Positions 8,423-15,148 of a stretch of DNA of 25,529 bases are shown here, in pieces. The DNA is from JBAYST01 sp041676005 (GTDB taxonomy: Bacteria > Bacillota_I > Bacilli_A > RFN20 > CAG-826): positions 1 to 25,529 of the forward strand of contig JBAYST010000010.1 of NCBI GenBank assembly GCA_041676005.1, read 5' to 3'. The first letter of the stretch is position 1; every line of letters begins with the position of its first letter. The notes beneath the pieces were generated by a model, which saw only the letters and a list, made by a program, of their open reading frames with translations, made no database searches and was not told the DNA's origin. Position numbers and translations under genes: made by a program.

Positions 8423-9622
8423 ATGAAAAACATGGTTTACATTCAAAGCGGAGGACCGACATCCGTTATTAACACTTCACTTTATGGAGCTATCAAAGAA
8501 GCACAAAATCATCCCGATAAAATCGGACACATTTTTGGTTCTAATCATGGAATTGAAGGATTGATTAATGATGATTTATTTGATCTCGGCCTTGAAGATG
8601 AACACACTATCGAACTTCTAAAACAAACGCCAGGATCTATTTTAGGAACAACAAGAAGAAAATTGCCTAAAGATTTTCATGATCCAATTTATATGAAAAT
8701 TATCGAGAATATCAAAAAGCATAATATTGGATATGTTTTTATTAACGGTGGAAATGATTCTATGGACACTTGCAATCAAATCGCAAAACTCTGTGAAGAA
8801 TTAGCGCTAGATGTCAAAGTTATTGGAGTCCCAAAGACAATCGACAACGACTTAGCAATTACGGACCACTCACTTGGTTTTCCAAGTGCTGCAAAGCATG
8901 TTATTAATATTGTCGGTCAAATTGCCACAGATGCGCGATGCTTTATCCATGGGAAAGTCCATATTATTGAAATCATGGGACGTAACGCTGGATGGTTGAC
9001 TGCATCAGTTGATTTACTTCCTGAAGCTTCGCGTCCTGATCTTATTTATATTCCAGAAAGCATTTTTAACCTTAAAGAATTTATGGAAGACGTACGAGTG
9101 ATTCATCGCAAAAGAGGCTCGGTCGTTGTTGCGATTAGCGAAGGGGTGGATTTTCCACGCGATGTTTCAAATGCAAGACGAGATTCATTTGGTCATATTC
9201 AATTAGAAGGCGGTGCGGCGGAACTTTGTCGTTTAATCGATGAAGAACTCAATCTCCCGACCAGATCAATTGAACTATCGATTCCGCAAAGAGCCGACGC
9301 GGCTTATATTTCAAAAGTAGACCAAGATGAAGCGATTGCAACGGGTAAGCTAGCGGTGCAAAGTGCATTAAAAGGCGAAACTGGTAAAATGATTATCTTC
9401 AGAAGATTGTCCTCAAGTCCATACAAAATCGAAATGGCTCTTGAAGATGTTGGGAAGATTGCAAATGAAGTGAGTATGATTCCTCAAGAAATGATTAAAG
9501 ATAATACGCGAATGAGTGATGCTTATCGTAAATATTTAAGTCCTCTTATCAAAGGTGAAATCGCACTAGAATTTAAAGACGGCATCATCGTGATGGCCGA
9601 ACTTAAAAAAATCAAAGTTTAA
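8423..9622 (+). CDS. pfp: Pyrophosphate-type 6-phosphofructokinase
   Basis: 399 residues, phosphofructokinase family, converting fructose 6-phosphate to fructose 1,6-bisphosphate in glycolysis. Phosphoryl donor residues: ATP enzymes have GGDGS and PGTIDND, while this protein has GGNDS (109-113, Asp112) and PKTIDND (137-143, Lys138). Asp at the first site and Lys at the second is the established signature of PPi-dependent enzymes, so PPi rather than ATP is the predicted donor, and the reaction should be reversible. Also visible: the N-terminal QSGGPTSVIN loop and MGRNAGWLTAS. The length fits the ~400-residue PPi-PFK clade. Start ATG with AGGAG 7 nt upstream. Monocistronic, with a promoter at 8365-8393 and a hairpin terminator at 9639-9666. 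Donor specificity is predicted from residues, not measured. Confidence 0.9.
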   Translation: MKNMVYIQSGGPTSVINTSLYGAIKEAQNHPDKIGHIFGSNHGIEGLINDDLFDLGLEDEHTIELLKQTPGSILGTTRRKLPKDFHDPIYMKIIENIKKHNIGYVFINGGNDSMDTCNQIAKLCEELALDVKVIGVPKTIDNDLAITDHSLGFPSAAKHVINIVGQIATDARCFIHGKVHIIEIMGRNAGWLTASVDLLPEASRPDLIYIPESIFNLKEFMEDVRVIHRKRGSVVVAISEGVDFPRDVSNARRDSFGHIQLEGGAAELCRLIDEELNLPTRSIELSIPQRADAAYISKVDQDEAIATGKLAVQSALKGETGKMIIFRRLSSSPYKIEMALEDVGKIANEVSMIPQEMIKDNTRMSDAYRKYLSPLIKGEIALEFKDGIIVMAELKKIKV

Positions 9623-9638
9623 CACAATTAATTATCTT

Positions 9639-9666
9639 AAAAAAACGATGTTACAATCGTTTTTTT
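9639..9666. terminator. Bidirectional terminator after pfp and the facing lipoprotein gene
   Basis: Inverted repeat with 11-nt arms (9639-9649 and 9656-9666) and loop GTTACA. The GC-containing part is ACGAT/ATCGT, flanked by A7 and T7, so a U-tract follows the stem in both directions. It lies 16 nt after the pfp stop and 8 nt from the lipoprotein stop. Confidence 0.8.
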
Positions 9667-9674
9667 ATATCAAA

Positions 9675-10472
9675 TTAAAAATTTGATAATAAGGATTTTA
9701 AAGAATCAGGATTTTCCAAGTAATTGACTGAATTTTTTATCTCGTTGTTTTCGACGTTGAAAGCCCATGAAGTTATAGAACTATCCAAATCGTATGAATT
9801 CAAGAAATCTTGGAAAGTGTTTTTTTCAAAATCTTGGATATCGATGAGAAGTGAAGGAGTAGTTCTTGTGGAAATAATTGGATAGACGATTTCAGAAAAA
9901 ATCTCATATGTTGTTTGATTGTCAAAATCGAAGGTATAAACGGAAAAACTATCAAAAGATTCTAAAAAATAATTAAGCCCATTAGTTGTTCTAGCTATAT
10001 ACATTTCACTTTTAATACAAAAATTATTCATCGATGTTAAGAAAGACTGTTCGTTGTTATATTTATTACTAGCTAAAGTTAGTTTTAATTCCCCTTGCTT
10101 AAAAAATAAAGTTTTTGGAGCGACATCAAAATATTCAGGATATTTCTGGTACACCTCTGAAAATAAAGGATCGGTGGTGGAGTAAGAATAGATATCGTAC
10201 TTATTTTCGTTGATGAGTTTGACAAAATACGGTTCTATTTTTTGACAAGTGGGGCAATTTGGAAATTTAAAATATAAGACGAAATTTTGTTTGGTATTAA
10301 TTAAAGAATCAAAAAAATCTCCATCAATCGCGTGCATTTTTTCAATTTGCCCAGACATCACATCAAGAGAATTCGGCAAGATGATCTTTGAATCGCTATT
10401 GCAAGAAGTTAAACCAGGAAGCAACACAAAAAGACTAGAAAGTTTTAAAAATGCTTTTTTCATCTTGTCCAT
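9675..10472 (-). CDS. Lipoprotein with thioredoxin-like CxxC motif
   Basis: 265 residues. Lysine-containing N-terminus, hydrophobic stretch and lipobox LTSC with the lipidated cysteine at 24: a type II signal peptide, so the mature protein is anchored on the outer face of the membrane. Residues ~47-130 look thioredoxin-like: a strand FVLYFKF followed by NCPTCQK, with C73/C76 as a CPTC redox pair. After residue ~135 the sequence is not recognised but shows alternating strand-like and helical stretches. Likely an extracytoplasmic thiol oxidoreductase or redox-linked binding protein; no partner is encoded nearby except a smaller lipoprotein of similar plan at 12566. The start could be the ATG at 10472 or 10463; neither has a Shine-Dalgarno sequence. 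A TATATT box 12 nt upstream of 10472 hints at a very short leader. Confidence 0.75.
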   Translation of the reverse strand: MDKMKKAFLKLSSLFVLLPGLTSCNSDSKIILPNSLDVMSGQIEKMHAIDGDFFDSLINTKQNFVLYFKFPNCPTCQKIEPYFVKLINENKYDIYSYSTTDPLFSEVYQKYPEYFDVAPKTLFFKQGELKLTLASNKYNNEQSFLTSMNNFCIKSEMYIARTTNGLNYFLESFDSFSVYTFDFDNQTTYEIFSEIVYPIISTRTTPSLLIDIQDFEKNTFQDFLNSYDLDSSITSWAFNVENNEIKNSVNYLENPDSLKSLLSNF

Positions 10473-10484
10473 ATTTACTATATA

Positions 10485-10490
10485 AATATA
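10485..10490 (-). promoter_or_regulatory. Possible -10 box very close to the lipoprotein start
   Basis: TATATT on the minus strand with 12 nt between it and the ATG at 10472, implying a leader of about 6 nt. The hexamer 17 nt upstream (ATGGAA) is a poor -35. Weak call, listed because the gene has no ribosome-binding site. Confidence 0.35.
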
Positions 10491-10528
10491 ACGCGAATAA
10501 AGAAAAATTCCATAATTTTGATTTACTA

Positions 10529-10537
10529 TGTTAATAT
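10529..10537 (+). promoter_or_regulatory. Possible extended -10 promoter of ppa
   Basis: TGTTAATAT fits an extended -10 (TG-N-TAATAT). No good -35 is present at standard distance. It is followed by AAAGGAG (10547-10553), 8 nt before the ATG at 10562. Confidence 0.4.
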
Positions 10538-10561
10538 ATTTTAGACAAAGGAGACTTTATT

Positions 10562-11122
10562 ATGCATCCATGGCACGACGTTAGCCCCGAGAGAATTACT
10601 CCTGAACATTTTTTGGCTCTGATAGAAATTTCCAAAGGAAGTAAGAACAAATACGAATTAGATAAACCGACAGGACATCTATTGCTTGATCGCGTTTTAT
10701 TTACCTCCACTCACTATCCGCAGAATTATGGTTTTATTCCAAGAACTTTTGCACGTGACTTCGACCCTCTTGATGTTTTGGTTTTAGCAAGTGAACCGAT
10801 TTTGCCGTTATCTTTTGTTAGAGCTAAACCGATTGGCGTTTTAGTTATGATGGACAATGGATTGCCCGACGAAAAAATCATTGCTGTCGCTGAAGATGAT
10901 CCGTTTTATAGCGGATACAACGATGTGACTGATATTCCGCATCACATTATGGATGAAATCCAACACTTCTTCAGTGTTTATAAAAGTTTAGAAGGCAAGG
11001 ACACAGATGTCGACGTTGTGGAAAACCGAGAAAAAGCAATTCAAGTCATCGCCGATTGTATGAAAGCATATAAACATAGCATCGAACCTAAAGTCCGCGC
11101 TGAAAGAAACGCTAGAAGATAA
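10562..11122 (+). CDS. ppa: Family I soluble inorganic pyrophosphatase
   Basis: 186 residues. Hydrolyses PPi to two phosphates in the cytosol with Mg2+. The family signature is intact: RDFDPLDVLVL with D66, D68 and D71 in the D-x-D-P-x-D metal-binding pattern. KYELDKPTG and FTSTHYPQNYGFIP correspond to the conserved substrate-pocket segments. Length is typical (about 175-190). ATG at 10562 with AAAGGAG 8 nt upstream. Monocistronic, terminated by the hairpin at 11129-11160. It lies close to a PPi-dependent phosphofructokinase, so the cell appears both to burn and to use PPi. Confidence 0.95.
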   Translation: MHPWHDVSPERITPEHFLALIEISKGSKNKYELDKPTGHLLLDRVLFTSTHYPQNYGFIPRTFARDFDPLDVLVLASEPILPLSFVRAKPIGVLVMMDNGLPDEKIIAVAEDDPFYSGYNDVTDIPHHIMDEIQHFFSVYKSLEGKDTDVDVVENREKAIQVIADCMKAYKHSIEPKVRAERNARR

Positions 11123-11128
11123 AAATCA

Positions 11129-11160
11129 AGCCACTACAGTAAGTGGCTTTTTATTTTTTA
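11129..11160. terminator. Terminator after ppa, shared with the facing kinase gene
   Basis: Stem AGCCACT (11129-11135) / AGTGGCT (11142-11148) with loop ACAGTA, followed on the plus strand by a T-rich tract to 11160. The T-tract overlaps the stop codon of the convergent choline-kinase-like gene (11151-11153); in the other orientation an A-rich flank provides a weaker U-tract. Confidence 0.85.
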
Positions 11161-11987
11161 AACATATTTGAATCTATTCGGTTTTTCTTTATTTTAGCGA
11201 TTTCTAAATAAACCGGATTGCTATCTTCTTTCGCCATCATCAAAGCCCAGTAATACCATAAGATATCGCTGAAATGACAGAATAAATCAACACGCTTTCT
11301 TTTTAAATCATTCAGTTTTGCACCATAATAAGTTTTTAAAAACAATTCTTTTTGTGAAGAGACTAAGTTGTTTTCGCTAATGAAAGACGCTAAATCAAAA
11401 TATAAGCTATTCATTCCGGCATATTCCCAATCAATAATGACGACACTATCAAATTTATATAAAAGGTTTCCTTGGACTAAATCATTATGACAAAGAACAA
11501 AATCATCTTTTTTAAGCAAGGAAGAAATCGCACGAACAATTTTTCCTTCGTATCTTTGATCGATTTTGCTTTCTAAGCATGAAGATCGATACGTGTCTAG
11601 TCTTTTAAGTGGATCAAAATTATTAGAAGAAATCAATTTTGCACGATGCAATTTTTTGATTGTTTTCGCACTAGTGCGAATTTGCTCGTCGCTTGGAGTT
11701 TCTTTATATAAAAAAGCACCGTGGACGAATTTAGAAATTTTAATCCCTTTTTCAGCATCAAAATAAATGACTTTTTCGCTTATTTTTAAAGGTTCAATTA
11801 GTTTTAAAATATCTTTTTCTAAACGATAATCGTTAAACGGTTGGATATAATCTGAAGGAACTCTTATAACATAAGCGTCATTGATTAAATAAGAGACATT
11901 ACTGAGTCCGCCCAAAAGAGGAGCGAATGAATATATTTTTTTATTCAAAAGAGTCTTAAAAACCGTTTTGACTTCAATATCTTTCAT
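11151..11987 (-). CDS. Choline-kinase/LicA-like phosphotransferase (APH fold)
   Basis: 278 residues from the ATG at 11987. Protein-kinase-like small-molecule phosphotransferase. Catalytic loop LCHNDLVQGNLLY (H167, D169, N174) and the metal-binding motif IIDWEYAGMNSLYFDLASF (D186), which is characteristic of choline/ethanolamine kinases and LicA. A glycine-rich LLGGLSNVSYLI near residues 24-35 and VIRVPS (K replaced by R in the usual VLR/K position) form the N-lobe. Choline or a related amino alcohol is the likely substrate; thiamine or another small alcohol is possible. An in-frame ATG at 12026 would add 13 residues that resemble no N-terminus and overlap the trmL promoter, so 11987 is preferred. 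No Shine-Dalgarno; a TAATAT box ends 8 nt before the ATG, suggesting a leaderless mRNA. Confidence 0.8.
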   Translation of the reverse strand: MKDIEVKTVFKTLLNKKIYSFAPLLGGLSNVSYLINDAYVIRVPSDYIQPFNDYRLEKDILKLIEPLKISEKVIYFDAEKGIKISKFVHGAFLYKETPSDEQIRTSAKTIKKLHRAKLISSNNFDPLKRLDTYRSSCLESKIDQRYEGKIVRAISSLLKKDDFVLCHNDLVQGNLLYKFDSVVIIDWEYAGMNSLYFDLASFISENNLVSSQKELFLKTYYGAKLNDLKRKRVDLFCHFSDILWYYWALMMAKEDSNPVYLEIAKIKKNRIDSNMFKK

Positions 11988-11995
11988 ATATGACA

Positions 11996-12001
11996 ATATT
12001 A
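11996..12001 (-). promoter_or_regulatory. -10 box 8 nt before the choline-kinase-like start
   Basis: TAATAT on the minus strand. With a standard 6-nt gap, transcription would begin about 2 nt before the ATG at 11987. The -35 region is only T-rich (GTTTTT or TGTTTT), so the promoter is weaker than that of trmL, with which it shares the 61-bp gap. Confidence 0.45.
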
Positions 12002-12013
12002 CACTATTTACTT

Positions 12014-12042
12014 TTGAAAAAAACACATTTTTGGCATATTAT
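12014..12042 (+). promoter_or_regulatory. trmL promoter placing the transcription start at the start codon
   Basis: TTGAAA (12014-12019), exact 17-nt spacer, TATTAT (12037-12042). Only 6 nt separate the -10 box from the ATG at 12049, so the predicted +1 is the A of the start codon. No Shine-Dalgarno precedes the gene. Confidence 0.65.
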
Positions 12043-12048
12043 TTTTAT

Positions 12049-12573
12049 ATGATTCATATTGTTTTGTTCAGACCTGAAAAACCTTTAAATACCGGGAATA
12101 TAATGCGAACCTGCGTTGCAATAGGGGCTAAGCTTCACGTCATTGGACCGATTGATTTTTCTCTTGCTGAAAAAGATATTAAACGAGCGGGTCTTGATTA
12201 TATTGAACGTTTAAAACTAGAGTTTCATCGTGAATATTTTGAATTTGAAAACAAATACGGCAAAGAAGACATATTTTATGTCACGAGATACGCTAATAAA
12301 ACTTATACGTCTTTTGATTTTTCTGACTCTTGTAAAGATATTTTTCTTATGTTCGGAAGAGAATCGACCGGAATCCCACATGAGATTTTAAGAGAAAACA
12401 AAAATTGTCTTCTCAGAATTCCAATGATTTCTGATACGCGTAGCCTCAATTTGGCAAATAGTGTGGCGATAGTAGTTTATGAGGTGCTTCGCCAACAAAA
12501 GTTCGAAGGTCTTGCAACTCAGGAAGAAATAAAAGGATCTAATTGGCTTGAAAAGGAAATTATCAATGGTTAA
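12049..12573 (+). CDS. trmL: tRNA (cytidine/uridine-2'-O-)-methyltransferase TrmL
   Basis: 174-residue SPOUT methyltransferase expected to 2'-O-methylate the wobble nucleotide 34 of tRNA-Leu using SAM. Family landmarks: N-terminal MIHIVLFRPEKPLNTGNIMR, middle FGRESTGIP, and the knot segment IPMISDTRSLNLANSVAIVVYE. The length matches YibK/TrmL proteins. A longer frame from 11968 adds 27 residues, but family alignment begins exactly at MIHIVLF, and the promoter lies within that extension, so ATG 12049 is the start. It overlaps the downstream lipoprotein gene by 8 nt, forming a two-gene operon. Predicted to be translated from a leaderless transcript. Confidence 0.92.
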   Translation: MIHIVLFRPEKPLNTGNIMRTCVAIGAKLHVIGPIDFSLAEKDIKRAGLDYIERLKLEFHREYFEFENKYGKEDIFYVTRYANKTYTSFDFSDSCKDIFLMFGRESTGIPHEILRENKNCLLRIPMISDTRSLNLANSVAIVVYEVLRQQKFEGLATQEEIKGSNWLEKEIING

Positions 12574-13036
12574 AAAAAGTAGCTTTTTATTAATGTTAAC
12601 TTTGATACTGGCCAGTTGTGATTTCACTCCAACCGATTATCGGATTACAATCGATCGTTCCACAAGAGGTGGAGGGTTGTTTCAATTAAGCGGATCTGAA
12701 CTTCACCAATTGGCGATTGTTGAAGAGAAAAACCTTGTGGTTTTATTTTCTCTTGAATCATGCGAGAGTTGTCTATTCGCCAAAGAACAATTAACAGCTT
12801 ATGGAAAATTAAAAAAATGTGATATGTTCTACGTTGATTTTTCAGAAATAGGAGAGTCGGAATACAATATTCTCTATGAGACTACCAACTATATAAATGA
12901 TGCTTATGCACTCCCGGTATATGGAGAAGAAATTTTTCTTCCGAAATGTTACATTTTCTCTAAGCAAGCAATTATTGTTACTTTTAGTAATGATTATGTA
13001 GAAAAACTAGATACCTACATTAAAATTAGCGAATAA
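12566..13036 (+). CDS. Small lipoprotein with CxxC thioredoxin-like motif
   Basis: 156 residues from the ATG at 12566, preceded by AAAGGA (about 12552-12557) inside trmL. Type II signal peptide: two lysines, hydrophobic core, lipobox LASC with the lipid cysteine at 18. A strand LVVLFSL precedes ESCESCLFAK with C66/C69. The layout (SG motif, hydrophobic strand, CxxC, helix) parallels the larger lipoprotein at 9675-10472 (SG, FVLYFKF, CPTC), suggesting that the two are related. Acidic and small; truncated relative to a full thioredoxin fold at the C-terminus. Probably an extracytoplasmic redox or thiol protein; substrate unknown. The 3' end overlaps rqcH tail-to-tail by 11 nt. Confidence 0.7.
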   Translation: MVKKSSFLLMLTLILASCDFTPTDYRITIDRSTRGGGLFQLSGSELHQLAIVEEKNLVVLFSLESCESCLFAKEQLTAYGKLKKCDMFYVDFSEIGESEYNILYETTNYINDAYALPVYGEEIFLPKCYIFSKQAIIVTFSNDYVEKLDTYIKISE

Positions 13037-14453
13037 TTATTCCTTGTTTTTCGAATTCTTCAATCGATGCAGAGCGAATTTTGTTGATGTGAATGGTTTG
13101 GTATTTTTTCAAAACGACTAGACCGAGTTTATTACCCTTTTTAAGATCTTTTATAAGTGCGTAATTGACGTCACCATCATTCTTTTTAGATAAAATAAGC
13201 GCAAGTTCAGCCCCAAACAATAACTCTTCTTCTGTCGGATTATTTTTAGCGATGACAATGTGAGCGCCAGGAGAAGTAGAAATATGTAAAAAAGTATGTT
13301 TAAAGTCAGCGATTTTAAATGTCAATTCATCATTTTGTTTATCGCTTTTTCCATAAAATATTTTTGTCTCGTTCAAATTTATAAAATTAATGTTCTTCTG
13401 TTTCTTTTGCTTAGCTTTTTTCTTTTTCTCTTTTCCGTTTTTATCGTTTAAAATCGAACTGCTTATTTCTACCATGTCTTTTTCATCTGCGAATTCACTT
13501 TGAATTTTTAAATGATTTAGATATTTTATTTCTTCTTTAATGCGGAGGAGTTCTTCGTTTTGAAATTCAATTTGTCGCTTGGCTTTTTTATAAACTATGA
13601 AATGATGATTGGCATTTGCGATTCTGTTTTTTTCTAAGTCAAAAGGAATTTTATTTTCAATTAAAATACGCGAAATGTCTTCATCTGGAAATGAGAGAAG
13701 AAGGTTTCCGTACTCTTGATAAATCAATTTGCTGTGTGCGACTTTTAACTCCTGCAAGATGATTTCCTCCTTTTTAAGGAGAAGTTTTTCTCTTCTAGCT
13801 AAAAAAGTGAAAAAAGGTGCAAATTTTTCAGCAATTCTTTTCTTGATAGAAACCGAAAAATCCTCTTTTAAAGTTTGATAAAAACGCTCTAAATCATGTT
13901 CCTTTTTTGTTATCTGGTAATCAAGTAAAGAAGGCGCTGAATATAGGCCTCCTCTTTTTATTTGGCGGGTCGTGGCACTTTGATTATAGTGAGTTGCAAA
14001 ACGAATGCGATTATTTTCGCCAACAATAATCAAATTAGGACGATGAGGAATAAATTCGAGATAGAGATTTTTTTGATGTCTTAAAAAATCGCTTCCGAGT
14101 TCAGACAAAGTAATTTTGATAATTCGGTCATCGTTAGTTTGTTCAATTTTTAAGATGCGACATCCTCGTAATTCTTTTCTTAAATTAGATGATAAATTAC
14201 CATCTAGGGTTTGGAAACTCTCTTCAAGTTTTAAAAGGCCTATTCGCGGGTAGTTATGATCAAGAGAAATGAAAAGTTTATCAGATCGAAAGAAAGAAAA
14301 AGATAAAAGGATATCTGTAGAATTTAAAATCGTTACATTAGAAATAAAATTGTCACTTATTTTTTGATTGAGATCTTGCGCAATTAACAAGACCAAATCC
14401 GCATCCATTTTAACGGATTTACTAATTTGATTTTCTGAGTTCTTTTTAAGCAT
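13026..14453 (-). CDS. rqcH: NFACT-family protein, RqcH-like (ribosome quality control)
   Basis: 475 residues, shorter than the ~570 of Bacillus RqcH (YloA). RqcH binds stalled large ribosomal subunits and directs C-terminal alanine tailing. Seen here: NFACT-N region (about 15-200) including the conserved Asp-Arg pair D109/R110 in NDDRIIKI and FATHYNQSATTRQI; a short, apparently reduced HhH region; a helical M region with NHHFIVYKKAKRQIEFQNEELLRI (coiled coil about 285-330) and a lysine-rich linker near 345; and an NFACT-R domain (about 365-460) with HISTSPGAHIVI. The start ATG 14453 has AGGAAA upstream; an internal ATG at 14408 lacks one. Bacillus also keeps yloA near gmk, and gmk is divergent and adjacent here. 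An older annotation would be fibronectin-binding protein. Confidence 0.85.
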   Translation of the reverse strand: MLKKNSENQISKSVKMDADLVLLIAQDLNQKISDNFISNVTILNSTDILLSFSFFRSDKLFISLDHNYPRIGLLKLEESFQTLDGNLSSNLRKELRGCRILKIEQTNDDRIIKITLSELGSDFLRHQKNLYLEFIPHRPNLIIVGENNRIRFATHYNQSATTRQIKRGGLYSAPSLLDYQITKKEHDLERFYQTLKEDFSVSIKKRIAEKFAPFFTFLARREKLLLKKEEIILQELKVAHSKLIYQEYGNLLLSFPDEDISRILIENKIPFDLEKNRIANANHHFIVYKKAKRQIEFQNEELLRIKEEIKYLNHLKIQSEFADEKDMVEISSSILNDKNGKEKKKKAKQKKQKNINFINLNETKIFYGKSDKQNDELTFKIADFKHTFLHISTSPGAHIVIAKNNPTEEELLFGAELALILSKKNDGDVNYALIKDLKKGNKLGLVVLKKYQTIHINKIRSASIEEFEKQGIIIR

Positions 14454-14497
14454 TATTAGTTTTCCTGAATTTCTTTTACAATTTATTGTATATTTGT

Positions 14498-14526
14498 TTG
14501 ATATAAATTTCCTAATTATTTATAAT
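14498..14526 (+). promoter_or_regulatory. Near-consensus gmk promoter adjoining the start codon
   Basis: TTGATA (14498-14503), 17-nt spacer, perfect TATAAT (14521-14526). The first ATG (14535) is only 8 nt beyond the -10 box, so the predicted leader is about 2 nt. Confidence 0.75.
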
Positions 14527-14534
14527 AATTTACA

Positions 14535-15131
14535 ATGGAAACGACGATGAAAAAGGGTTTATTGATTATTCTCAGCGGACCTAGCGGGGTCGGAAAAGGA
14601 ACCATTCGAAAAAAAATTATTAAAAATCCTGATCTCAATTTAGCATATTCAATTTCGATGACGACAAGAGAAAAAAGAGAAAAAGAAATCGAAGGTGAAG
14701 ATTATTATTTTGTCTCGCGAGAAACATTCCTTGAAAATATCAAAAGAGGAAACTTTTTGGAACACTGTGAATTTGTCGGAAATTTTTATGGAACTCCAAA
14801 AGATAAAATCGAAAAACTTCGTCTTCAAGGAAAAAATGTTTTTTTAGAAATTGAAGTGAGCGGTGCTACAGAGGTGATGTCAAAAATTGATAAAGACGAT
14901 TACGTTTCAATTTTTTTAACTCCACCTTCGATGAAAACTCTTGAATCGCGAATCCGGAAAAGACGATCTGAGTCTGAAGAAATTATTCAAAAACGTCTCG
15001 ATAAAGCTAAAAGCGAATTAGGCGCAGGAGTCAACTACGATTATATCGTTGTTAATGATGTGCTCAAAAAAGCGGCAAAAGCAATCACGGACATCATTAT
15101 CGAAAAAATCAAAGAAAATAATGAAAAATAA
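14535..15131 (+). CDS. gmk: Guanylate kinase
   Basis: 198 residues. Phosphorylates GMP to GDP with ATP. P-loop GPSGVGKG (15-22), the GMP-binding SMTTREKREKEIEGEDYYFV segment, and the LEHCEFVGNFYGTPKD motif are all intact; length is typical. Two starts are possible: ATG 14535, which would be almost leaderless given the promoter at 14498-14526, or ATG 14547, where GGAAA inside the first codons could act as a weak ribosome-binding site. Both leave the enzyme complete. Followed 17 nt later by priA on the same strand, probably one transcript. The rpoZ and coaBC genes that lie between gmk and priA in Bacillus are absent here. Confidence 0.95.
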   Translation: METTMKKGLLIILSGPSGVGKGTIRKKIIKNPDLNLAYSISMTTREKREKEIEGEDYYFVSRETFLENIKRGNFLEHCEFVGNFYGTPKDKIEKLRLQGKNVFLEIEVSGATEVMSKIDKDDYVSIFLTPPSMKTLESRIRKRRSESEEIIQKRLDKAKSELGAGVNYDYIVVNDVLKKAAKAITDIIIEKIKENNEK

Positions 15132-15148
15132 GGACGGGAGGATTGAAA

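Noticed and set aside
11968..12048. N-terminal extension of trmL from 11968
   Set aside because: Family similarity begins exactly at MIHIVLF (12049), and the trmL promoter lies inside the extension.
15143..15148. TTG 15143 as the priA start
   Set aside because: Only 1 nt separates it from the Shine-Dalgarno; the GTG at 15149 has a 7-nt spacer.
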